The position numbers were made by a program, and so were the translations under genes. Below the pieces are notes generated by a model that saw only the letters and a program-made list of their open reading frames with translations, searched no databases and was not told where the DNA came from. Below are positions 44,126-52,042 of a stretch of 64,000 nucleotides of DNA, piece by piece. This stretch comes from Holtiella tumoricola (GTDB lineage: Bacteria > Bacillota > Clostridia > Lachnospirales > Cellulosilyticaceae), in contig NZ_JAQIFT010000046.1 in assembly GCF_027857615.1 (NCBI RefSeq), positions 113,628-177,627 on the forward strand, written 5' to 3'. Position 1 is the stretch's first letter; each line of letters opens with the position of its first letter.

Positions 44126-44560
44126 TTAGCCCCTTTCTTGAATCAGTTCAATCAACTTATGTCTCACTTGATAATTTTTACCTTCTACAATAGCTTGTAC
44201 ACCTAGCCTTCTAGTTGTATGTATGAGTAATGGTGCTTGTAGATTGACGGTTGTTTCTTCTATAGGTTGTCTAACTGCAACTATATTGTAGAGTGCAAAG
44301 TCTTCTGTCTTGCCTCCACCTAGTTTCTCAAAATAACTTTCTCCTATACATGGTGCATAGTCTGATTTTACCCATTCTGGACTAATAATGGTAAAAGCAA
44401 TTGCCCCTTCTTCAACAGATTGTAAATAACAGAACTTACTCTCTTCATCTTCGATTAGAATGAACTTTCTTAATGTCTCAAATCCTGGGATACCTTCTTT
44501 AAATTCTATGATTTTATCTTTATCAATTTCTATTCTTCCAAAACGTGTTTGTAGTGTCAT
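44126..44560 (-). CDS. fliW: Flagellar assembly factor FliW
   Basis: FliW binds either flagellin or CsrA. When flagellin is exported, FliW sequesters CsrA and releases flagellin translation. The start MTLQTRFGRIEIDKDK (144 residues) is behind GAGGTAGGAGAG; a longer frame exists without support. IEFKEGIPGFE and LQSVEEGAIAFTIISP match the family. The order fliW-csrA-flagellin keeps the whole switch together. Confidence 0.96.
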   Translation of the reverse strand: MTLQTRFGRIEIDKDKIIEFKEGIPGFETLRKFILIEDEESKFCYLQSVEEGAIAFTIISPEWVKSDYAPCIGESYFEKLGGGKTEDFALYNIVAVRQPIEETTVNLQAPLLIHTTRRLGVQAIVEGKNYQVRHKLIELIQERG

Positions 44561-44593
44561 ATACTCTCCTACCTCTTTTCTCATCATACTTAT

Positions 44594-44623
44594 ATTTTAT
44601 CTAATTATTTAAATTCGAGTAAA
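44594..44623 (-). promoter_or_regulatory. Possible promoter of fliW-csrA
   Basis: On the minus strand TTTACT (44623-44618), 18 bases, TAAAAT (44599-44594), 34 bases before the fliW start. No sigma-D element is seen in this gap. Confidence 0.4.
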
Positions 44624-44683
44624 GTTTAGCTTTCGTTTGAATTCTAGGATAGTCCCTTTATCCTTATTGTACTGTTTTGATAT

Positions 44684-44722
44684 GCAAAAAGCTATAGGAC
44701 AATTTTCTTTGTACTATAGCTC
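44684..44722 (-). terminator. Intrinsic terminator after flgL
   Basis: AGCTATAG (44721-44714) pairs with CTATAGCT (44697-44690) around a 16-base loop, followed by five T on the minus strand. It would end the flgM-to-flgL transcript about 130 bases after flgL. The rest of the 290-base gap is AT-rich. Confidence 0.6.
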
Positions 44723-44851
44723 TTGAAATCAATATCTTATATGCAATTTTATATGTCTTTATAGATATTCGATATCCTTTTGTTTCTATTCACGTTTTCT
44801 TCTATATAGTACTCGATTCTTAGTAAGATAGAACCAGAATCATAGCTACTA

Positions 44852-46084
44852 CTATCTTAAGAAATCTGCAAGGGTATTCATAATAATTTTAGACGTTGCT
44901 TGTAAACCACTTTGATAAATCATGTATTGGGTATTGAATTCTACATACACCTCTTCTAAATCTACATCTTCTGTATTTGAAAGAAGCTCTGTAAAGTTAG
45001 TTTTATCATCTTTTAGACGAGATTGTGTATACTCAAGTCTATTTTGTTTACTTCCTAACTCTGCTGTCATCTCTGAAGTTTCTTTAAGACGATTATCCAT
45101 CTGTTCAATCATATCTGTAAAGATTTGATTGAGTTCTTCATCTGTTAAGCTCTTATCACTGAGTTTATCTAGCATACCTTCTATATTATTAAGTAAGTTA
45201 TTCATCATCTCTGGCATACCAAGCGTATTCACGTCTAAGGTATTATTAACACCTATTTCATATTCAATACGTTGCCCCTCTGTATAGCCATGTACTGCTG
45301 GATTAAGTACCCCTGCTGGAAACATCTCACCTGCTGGGAGTGTGGTACCTGTTGGTATTGTCGTATTTACCTTTAACTCTGTTCCTGCTGGAATCGTAAC
45401 GGTTACACCTAGCTTTTCTGGTGGGTTAGCTGTACTTGCTTTAATCGTTACTGTACCATCATCATTGACTACAACTCTTTTTGAGTCCTTTGGATCCACT
45501 GTCACTTTTGTACCAGCTGGTAGCGTAATATCTTCTGTAACAATAGTATCTGCTGATAACTCTAAATCACTTTTTAGTGTCATATCTCCTGTAAGTTTAA
45601 GGTCTGCTTTAAGCTCTAAGTCTTTTTCTAACTTTGTTTCTTTTTCTAAAAATACAGGCTGATCTGTTTTATACCCTGAGAATACATAACGCCCTGCATA
45701 AGTAACATTAGCTTCTTGTTTAAGCTGATTATAGAGTTGCTTCATATCAGATACGATTTTTTGTCTATCTTCTGATGTAAGTGTCCCATTACTTGCTTGT
45801 ACACAACGTGTACGAATATCCTTAATAATCTCTGTTGCATTCTTTAATGCTGCTTCTGTCACTTCCATCCAAGATGTAGCCTCATCTACGTTACTTGCAT
45901 GTTGTGTAGCTTCCATTACATTTAATCTTAATTTAAGTGAACGTCCTGCAATGATTGGGTCATCTGATGGACGTTGAATCTTCTTAAGTGTGTTCATCTG
46001 ATTATAAAGGTTATTCAGATTGCCCATATTGTTATACATCGTATTCAGTGAGCTGTTTTGAATCATTCCTTGTGTAATTCGCAT
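44852..46084 (-). CDS. flgL: Hook-filament junction protein FlgL with repeat insertion
   Basis: FlgL (HAP3) joins the hook zone to the filament. The flagellin-like N-terminus (RITQGMIQNSSLNTMYNN to about 150) and C-terminus (about 330-410, LEEVYVEFNTQYMIYQSGLQATSKI) are intact. Between residues 155 and 196 are seven hexads of the form D-hydrophobic-x-hydrophobic-x-x (DLELKA, DLKLTG, DMTLKS, DLELSA, DTIVTE, DITLPA, GTKVTV), followed by PAGT-type repeats to about 258. At 410 residues it is longer than usual (near 300). Confidence 0.94.
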   Translation of the reverse strand: MRITQGMIQNSSLNTMYNNMGNLNNLYNQMNTLKKIQRPSDDPIIAGRSLKLRLNVMEATQHASNVDEATSWMEVTEAALKNATEIIKDIRTRCVQASNGTLTSEDRQKIVSDMKQLYNQLKQEANVTYAGRYVFSGYKTDQPVFLEKETKLEKDLELKADLKLTGDMTLKSDLELSADTIVTEDITLPAGTKVTVDPKDSKRVVVNDDGTVTIKASTANPPEKLGVTVTIPAGTELKVNTTIPTGTTLPAGEMFPAGVLNPAVHGYTEGQRIEYEIGVNNTLDVNTLGMPEMMNNLLNNIEGMLDKLSDKSLTDEELNQIFTDMIEQMDNRLKETSEMTAELGSKQNRLEYTQSRLKDDKTNFTELLSNTEDVDLEEVYVEFNTQYMIYQSGLQATSKIIMNTLADFLR

Positions 46085-46252
46085 GTTGCACCTTCTTTCT
46101 TAATTGGTTATTTATCAATTCACCTTGTCTCGTCGTCTATTCTAATTAAACATACTCTGCTCTTATTAATGTGTGCTATTTTACTCTTCTTTTATCTAAA
46201 AATCATATATAGCTAACTCAAGTGCCTAAAATCTCTATGTTATTATTTTTGC

Positions 46253-47932
46253 TTACCAGTTACCAAGTTTGAATATAGTTGTTTCATAAATGCCATCCAT
46301 CGTTGTTAGTACTTTGGCTGCTGCTTGATAAGCTTGATTATATTTAACTAAGTTGATAAATTCTTCATTTGGGTCTACTTGAGAAACACTTAACCTTTGA
46401 TTTTCTATAGTTGTCGTCACATTTTTTTGTGTTTTTTGATACATGGCTGCTTCTTTGGCATTGATCCCAAGTTCACTAAACATAGAAATCATAAAGTCTT
46501 TTGGATCGCCATCTTTAAACATTTTATTGTTATTCTTTTGTGCACCTAGAGCAAGGAGTAAGTCATTGCTACTTGGATTTGGATTGCTCCCATCAACTGG
46601 GTCATGTTCAAAGTTAGTACGGATATTACTTGCACCTTCATAAACCGTATCAGACACTGAAAATTGCTTAGCTGTCATTTTGCTGTAGTCAATTTGTGCT
46701 GCACCTGTAACTGGGTCCACAATAATATCGCCTTTAGCATCTTTTAAAAGCATATTTTCTATACTTACTGGTGTTTTACCGTTACCTTCTGTATAGCTAA
46801 AGAGTGCATGCTTGGGAATTTTTATGATTGTACCATCATCTAGTGTTAAGTCTGTATAAACTTGTCCGCCATCTGTTCCAGCTTGGTTATAGACATCATT
46901 CATGCTCTTTGCAAAGGTTTGAACGAACTGATCTAACTTATTGATATAGTATGGAATACCTTTGTAAGTGATAGATGGATCTTGTTGTTCACCATTCATA
47001 GTAAAACTACTACTTCCTCTACCGTCACGCATGTCGATAATCCCTTTTAGCTCTCCCGAAAGGTCCTTATCATCCATATAGAAAGGAAGACCATCTTCCC
47101 ACTTAATATCATATAAACCATCTGCATCTTCTGGATTTTTCTTCTGACCCTCTGTTCTTGCAGAAACTTTAAGTAAACGTCCATAGGTGCCATCTACTAA
47201 TACTTGACCATTGAGCTTAATTTGGAATTGCTTATCCACCTTACCATCTGGTCTTGTAACATCTACTTCTTTAGCATCGATATTTACAATTTGAGAGAGA
47301 CGATCCACACAGAGTTCTCTATCATCTCTTAATGTATTAGCGATATCACCATTTAGCTCTGCACGATAAATTTGATCATTTAAACTTGTAATACGTGTCA
47401 CAAGGTTGTTGATTTCTTCTACCTTAGCTTTCATCTCAAAGTTCAAGTCACGTTGATACTCTGTTAACTTCTGTGCTGCAGAATTATAATATTTAGTAAA
47501 ACTAATAGACATTTGTCTAAGGGCTTCTTGGCGCTCTCCCTCTGATGGCAACTTAGAAAGGTTATCGATTGCTGTAAAGAAGTCATCAAATACCTTCGTA
47601 AAGCCTGTATCACTTGGTTCACCAAATACGCTTTCAATAATACTGTTTTGTTCTGCTTTGATTTTATATTCACCTAACGCTGGTTTTTGTCCCCACATCT
47701 TTTGATCTAGATAAGAGTCTCTTACACGTCGTACTTGTGTAGTATCTACTCCAGTTCCGATCATTCCTCTTCCGTAACCTGGCATAGCACTAGAAGCACG
47801 TTGATCAAGTACTTGTCTTGAGTAACCTTTTGTTGCTGCATTGTTAATATTATTAGAAGTTACAGCTAGCCCTCTTTGTGCTGCAAAGAGGCCTGTTGTC
47901 GCTATATTCATTTCAAAAAAAGCCGATCCCAT
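46253..47932 (-). CDS. flgK: Hook-associated protein FlgK, second copy
   Basis: FlgK (HAP1) is the first junction protein on the hook. The 559 residues begin MGSAFFEMNIATTGLFAAQRG, contain SNNINNAATKGYSRQ, and end in the D0 helix (QAAAKVLTTMDGIYETTI). It has a GGAGG site and starts nine bases after the stop of the other flgK. The two copies share plan and length but differ clearly along the whole sequence, so the duplication is old. Confidence 0.92.
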   Translation of the reverse strand: MGSAFFEMNIATTGLFAAQRGLAVTSNNINNAATKGYSRQVLDQRASSAMPGYGRGMIGTGVDTTQVRRVRDSYLDQKMWGQKPALGEYKIKAEQNSIIESVFGEPSDTGFTKVFDDFFTAIDNLSKLPSEGERQEALRQMSISFTKYYNSAAQKLTEYQRDLNFEMKAKVEEINNLVTRITSLNDQIYRAELNGDIANTLRDDRELCVDRLSQIVNIDAKEVDVTRPDGKVDKQFQIKLNGQVLVDGTYGRLLKVSARTEGQKKNPEDADGLYDIKWEDGLPFYMDDKDLSGELKGIIDMRDGRGSSSFTMNGEQQDPSITYKGIPYYINKLDQFVQTFAKSMNDVYNQAGTDGGQVYTDLTLDDGTIIKIPKHALFSYTEGNGKTPVSIENMLLKDAKGDIIVDPVTGAAQIDYSKMTAKQFSVSDTVYEGASNIRTNFEHDPVDGSNPNPSSNDLLLALGAQKNNNKMFKDGDPKDFMISMFSELGINAKEAAMYQKTQKNVTTTIENQRLSVSQVDPNEEFINLVKYNQAYQAAAKVLTTMDGIYETTIFKLGNW

Positions 47933-47941
47933 AAGTTCCTC

Positions 47942-49636
47942 CTATAGTTTGTTGATTATAGTATCCATCATCCCATCTAGCATATTGACCATTCTGGCTG
48001 CTGCATTATAGGCATATTGGTATTTAAGCATATTAGACATTTCCTCATCTTGTGAAACAGCCCCCATTGCCATACGATCATTATCAATGCTTGTTACAAG
48101 AGTGTTTTTCTCTTTGATCTTATTCTTGTATTCTGAGCCTTCTGAACCTACTTCAGATACAATCTCAGCATAGAAGTCCATGAAGTTAGAGTTTTTACCA
48201 TTTGGTGCACTTGTTGGTGCCTTACCATCTGCTGTACCCCAACCACCTTCTGGCTCTCTTGGCCACTCACGTGTCTTAGACCATTCATCTAAAAGCTTGG
48301 TTACCACACTATTATCACCAATATTATCTGGATCACCATCTACCGTTCCAAGTTTATTGTAGCCACCATCTTGAAGAAGCTCTGGATTCACTTGAATGTT
48401 ACCTGCTGTAAGATGTTTTTTAATAGCCACGCGATAATCTTTCATAGCTTGATTGTAGGCTTCTACATCATCTGGATAGTCTTCAAGTTTTGGTTGTGCA
48501 GGTAACTTGGTACCGTCTGTAGAATTCTTTGGTACAAACATAGGAATCCCCATTGCACCTTTATGATCCCCTATTCCTGTTCCACTTAACGTATCATTGA
48601 CTACATTAGCAATCTCTCCAACAAGCTCAGAAAGTTGTTTTTGTAACTTAGGAATAACGAAGCTATTCCCTAATTTATCTACACTTTCTTTATTATTAAG
48701 GGCAATATTATCCCAGCTTGTATTACTATCTGCTGCCATAGGCCCTCTTGCTATAAGTAAACCTTTTAAGTAACCTGTATCATCACCTGTACTACTACTT
48801 ACAACAGAGTTTAGGTTGTACACCTCTTTGCCCGTATCACTCCATACTGGTACGACAAATCCTGAACCATTTGGAAGGACTTTCGCTTGTAACTCAACTA
48901 CAAAAGGTCCATCTATTAAGTTTCTTCCTTCTGTTTTCACATTGACTCTACCATCTTTATCTTCAGAGTAATCAATATCTATGTAATTTGAAAGTTCATC
49001 TAAAAGCAGGTTACGTTGATCTCTTAAATCGTTGGCACGATCACCATTAACTTCTGCTTTTGCAATTTTATCATTTAAATCTCTAACGCTATAAAGCATA
49101 TCATTGATTTCTTTAATAGCATCTTTAACTTGTGTATTTACGTGTTGTTGGTAGTCACCTAAGCCACCCATAATTTGATTGGCACGCTTCATCAAAACAT
49201 CTGCTGTTTGAATAAAGGCAAGACGCTCTTCTACCCCTGATGGATTGGTAGATAACTTTTGCGCTTGCTTCCAGAAGTCTTCAAGCATCCCACTAATAGA
49301 TGCCCCATAAGGTTCATCTAATATGGATTCAATCTCTGATGTAGCACTTTGTTTAGCCATATAGAAATTAAGCACAGAGTTTTCCGTACGAAAACGCTTA
49401 TCTGCGAATTCATCTCTGATTTGTCTAATTTCTGTAACGGATACACCCATCCCTACTTGCTGAAGTCTACCACCATTTTGTCCTACCGTCATATAGCCTG
49501 AATCATGTTGTAGTGCTTGTTGTCTTGTATAACCTTTTGTGTTGACGTTGGCTATGTTATGTCCTGTAACTTGTAACCCGGTCTGTGCCGCCTTGAGACC
49601 TGATGTCACACGGCCTAAGCTAGCAATTGATGACAT
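47942..49636 (-). CDS. flgK: Hook-associated protein FlgK, first copy
   Basis: The 564 residues begin MSSIASLGRVTSGLKAAQTG, with GHNIANVNTKGYTRQQ and the C-terminal NAAARMVNMLDGMMDTIINKL. It is transcribed first and lies directly after flgN, its likely chaperone. Which of the two FlgK proteins fills the canonical junction position cannot be told from sequence. Confidence 0.94.
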   Translation of the reverse strand: MSSIASLGRVTSGLKAAQTGLQVTGHNIANVNTKGYTRQQALQHDSGYMTVGQNGGRLQQVGMGVSVTEIRQIRDEFADKRFRTENSVLNFYMAKQSATSEIESILDEPYGASISGMLEDFWKQAQKLSTNPSGVEERLAFIQTADVLMKRANQIMGGLGDYQQHVNTQVKDAIKEINDMLYSVRDLNDKIAKAEVNGDRANDLRDQRNLLLDELSNYIDIDYSEDKDGRVNVKTEGRNLIDGPFVVELQAKVLPNGSGFVVPVWSDTGKEVYNLNSVVSSSTGDDTGYLKGLLIARGPMAADSNTSWDNIALNNKESVDKLGNSFVIPKLQKQLSELVGEIANVVNDTLSGTGIGDHKGAMGIPMFVPKNSTDGTKLPAQPKLEDYPDDVEAYNQAMKDYRVAIKKHLTAGNIQVNPELLQDGGYNKLGTVDGDPDNIGDNSVVTKLLDEWSKTREWPREPEGGWGTADGKAPTSAPNGKNSNFMDFYAEIVSEVGSEGSEYKNKIKEKNTLVTSIDNDRMAMGAVSQDEEMSNMLKYQYAYNAAARMVNMLDGMMDTIINKL

Positions 49637-49647
49637 CTTCCCACCTC

Positions 49648-50157
49648 CTATTGTCTTTTGTCAAATAAACTACGTGTTTGAAGTGTTTCTTCTTCTCCTG
49701 GTCTGCCATAATTGACTGGAATTTGAGTCATCTTCGTACTTTTTATAGCATTGATAGTAAAGTTCACGTAATCCAGTGATTCTTCTAGAACCATCTTATT
49801 AATTTCATTTTGAGTTTTAAGCTGTTCCATAAGCTCTAAGATTTCTTCTCTTACCTTTAATAAATCTTGGCTAATTTCAAGCTCCATCCCCATCTTTTCC
49901 ATGAGTTTTGTTAAAGTGAGTTGTTCATATTTGAGCCCTGTTACAAGTGCAATATCCTTCAGCATACCTTCTCTCTTTTTATCTAAAAGATTCAGTCTAC
50001 CGATAAACTCTTCCTCCTTCTCTACAATTTGACTAAGGAGTTCTAAGTTTTTGTTTTGTACAGACTCTGTTTTATATGTAGCGAGGGTCACAAGACCCTC
50101 GTAGCATTCTTGCTGGTGTTTTAATATTTCTAATAAATCGTATACAATTCCTGCCAT
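49648..50157 (-). CDS. flgN: Flagellar export chaperone FlgN
   Basis: FlgN escorts FlgK and FlgL to the export gate. The 169 residues are helical, with the family pattern LLEILKHQQECYEGLVTLA and KEEEFIGRLNLLDKKRE, and end RSLFDKRQ. It lies between flgM and flgK, the usual place. Confidence 0.93.
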   Translation of the reverse strand: MAGIVYDLLEILKHQQECYEGLVTLATYKTESVQNKNLELLSQIVEKEEEFIGRLNLLDKKREGMLKDIALVTGLKYEQLTLTKLMEKMGMELEISQDLLKVREEILELMEQLKTQNEINKMVLEESLDYVNFTINAIKSTKMTQIPVNYGRPGEEETLQTRSLFDKRQ

Positions 50158-50164
50158 TATCTTT

Positions 50165-50434
50165 CTAGCCCTTCATATCGAATCTACTCATAATTTTTTC
50201 ACTTACCTCTTGCATGTCTACATTATAAGTTCCAGAACTGATACGTTCTTTAATCGTATCCACTTCCTTTTGACGCACATCTGGTAGTTTTTTTGCTGCA
50301 TTTAATGCATATTGATAGTCTTTTGCTAGCGTTGAAAGTTGAACTTCATCTTGCTTTTTTGTTTTGATTGGTTCCATCTTCATTTGTTGAGTCTTATAAA
50401 TTTCTCCAATACGATTTATGCCTGCCACTCTCAT
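50165..50434 (-). CDS. flgM: Anti-sigma-28 factor FlgM
   Basis: FlgM binds sigma-D until the hook is complete and then leaves the cell through it. The 89 residues have a flexible N-terminus (MRVAGINRIGEIYKTQ) and the C-terminal sigma-binding helices (VRQKEVDTIKERISSGTYNVDMQEVSEKIM). It is the first gene behind a sigma-D promoter, giving feedback. Confidence 0.95.
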   Translation of the reverse strand: MRVAGINRIGEIYKTQQMKMEPIKTKKQDEVQLSTLAKDYQYALNAAKKLPDVRQKEVDTIKERISSGTYNVDMQEVSEKIMSRFDMKG

Positions 50435-50479
50435 GTCTTAGACTCCTTCCTTCTCTTCCATTTTTCAACTGTACTATAT

Positions 50480-50506
50480 ATATCGGTCCTTTAGCTTGAT
50501 ACTTTA
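50480..50506 (-). promoter_or_regulatory. sigma-D promoter of flgM-flgN-flgK-flgK-flgL
   Basis: On the minus strand TAAA (50506-50503), 15 bases, ACCGATAT (50487-50480), seven of eight -10 positions matching. It lies about 46 bases before flgM. Confidence 0.85.
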
Positions 50507-50537
50507 TAATATTAAAGTATACCTTTCTTTTAAAAAA

Positions 50538-50600
50538 TAAATAAGGACTTAATAGAGAAGTATACACTTGTATACTATACACTCTATTAAATCCTTATTT
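50538..50600 (-). terminator. Long bidirectional terminator after yvyF
   Basis: Nested arms AATAAGGA/TCCTTATT, TAATAGAG/CTCTATTA and GTATAC/GTATAC form one long hairpin with T-rich DNA on both outer sides. It lies 20 bases after the yvyF stop, between it and the flgM promoter. Confidence 0.75.
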
Positions 50601-50619
50601 TTTATGTACCTTTTTATAT

Positions 50620-51033
50620 TTATCTTCTCACACCTGGGTTAAAAGAACGCATTTTTGCCGTAGCTTCTTGTTCTGTAAGTCGTGTATCTCTAATACTTTT
50701 TGCTGCACTTCCTAAGTCTGAGCTTAATTTAGCACGACATTTATCACACAGTCTCCCTGTACGTATCTTTGTACCACACTGTTCACAGCTTAGTGTAATA
50801 GGTGAGCCTGGCATAACTTCTAGACGCCCTTCTCTTAAGTAACGCTCTAACATTTTCACACTTGCACCTGTTTCATGGCACACTTCTTCCATGGTAGCAC
50901 CTACATTTTTTCTTAAATAAGCCTTTACTACTTGGAAAAGTTCTTCTTCATCTTTCTTACACTTTGGGCAAAGTGGTGCACCTGTAATGTACTGAAAGAT
51001 TTTCCCGCATCTTTTACATGATTTAACTTCCAT
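50620..51033 (-). CDS. yvyF: Flagellar region protein YvyF
   Basis: The 137 residues match the YvyF/TIGR03826 flagellar operon family of unknown function. There are two zinc-finger-like cysteine groups: N-terminal C6, C9 with CPKCK, and C-terminal CEQCG with CDKC. Between them is a short helix-turn-helix-like segment (TMEEVCHETGASVKMLERYL). It lies between comF and flgM as in Bacillus subtilis. The DNA-binding idea is inference. Confidence 0.9.
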   Translation of the reverse strand: MEVKSCKRCGKIFQYITGAPLCPKCKKDEEELFQVVKAYLRKNVGATMEEVCHETGASVKMLERYLREGRLEVMPGSPITLSCEQCGTKIRTGRLCDKCRAKLSSDLGSAAKSIRDTRLTEQEATAKMRSFNPGVRR

Positions 51034-51046
51034 GATTTCATCCCTC

Positions 51047-51781
51047 CTATATAGCTAAACAAACTGTTAATACATAAATATCTTGAATTTGAATAGATGT
51101 TTCTTGTTTAAGTGCTCTAATACATTCTGCTACAGTACTTCCTGTTGTATAGATATCATCAATAAGTGCAATATTAATCGGCACATTACCTTCTATCTGT
51201 AAGTCCTGCTTCGTATCCTCTTTAACCCTAATGGCTTTATGAATGTTCTTTGCACGTTCTTCTTTCTTACACGCAGACTGTGGCTTTGTATCATAAGCTC
51301 TTTCAAGTAACTCCAACACAGGTATACTTGTGTCATTACTCACTTCGTGCGCTAAATCAAAAGCTTGATTAAAACCTCTTTCAAAATATCTATGCCTAGC
51401 AATTGGTACAGGAATTAAACAATCAATATCTAAATGTTCTCTTTGAATAAGATTAGCCATGAGAACACTATAACCTTTTGCATATTTCCGAATACCCGTA
51501 TATTTCCATCTTAATACACTTTCTTTATAGAAGTCAACATAGGGAAAAAGTGCCAGAATACGTGTTACACCTCTTGGCACTTCATTACAGTAGCTGCACA
51601 CACTAGAATCCACACTATAAGGCTTTCCACACCTCGGGCATAGATTCCTTTCTAATAATGCTTCCTCACAATGAAGGCACAGTCCTACTTCACTATTTTC
51701 TTTTATAAAACTCCTGCATACGATACATTTATTAGGGCACAGCCACTCTCTTACTACTTCTAAGAACATCTCTTTTCCCAC
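51047..51781 (-). CDS. comF: ComF family phosphoribosyltransferase-like protein
   Basis: ComF proteins help pull single-stranded DNA in during transformation. The 244 residues have N-terminal zinc-type cysteine pairs (CPNKCIVC, CLHC, CPRCG, CSYC) and a phosphoribosyltransferase fold with LIDDIYTTGSTVAE near residue 208. comFA is not adjacent. It is 13 bases before yvyF, an old comF-flagella neighbourhood. Confidence 0.92.
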   Translation of the reverse strand: MGKEMFLEVVREWLCPNKCIVCRSFIKENSEVGLCLHCEEALLERNLCPRCGKPYSVDSSVCSYCNEVPRGVTRILALFPYVDFYKESVLRWKYTGIRKYAKGYSVLMANLIQREHLDIDCLIPVPIARHRYFERGFNQAFDLAHEVSNDTSIPVLELLERAYDTKPQSACKKEERAKNIHKAIRVKEDTKQDLQIEGNVPINIALIDDIYTTGSTVAECIRALKQETSIQIQDIYVLTVCLAI

Positions 51782-52042
51782 TTTCCTTATATTTCATTAA
51801 TTAACGGGTCATTTCTTAAAAGTTTCTGATGGAGTGAAAACTTAGTAATTTAGGTGATGGGCTGTAGGCAAGTTGTTGTATGGAGACTTTCTCCGCAACC
51901 TTTTTAGAGAGGCTTAGAAAATGTAATCAAACTGGTTTTAGGGAAATGTTTGAGAAAAAGTGTTGTTCTTTTTCGAGTTTTGACTGTTAGACTAAAAGTT
52001 GGAATACAACAAGCTTGACTACATGCCCTCACTCCCTAGATT

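Noticed and set aside
51782..52042. Short hairpin GGAGAAAGTCTCC in the recD2-comF gap as a regulatory element
   Set aside because: Too short, no T run and no promoter-like elements around it; probably chance.
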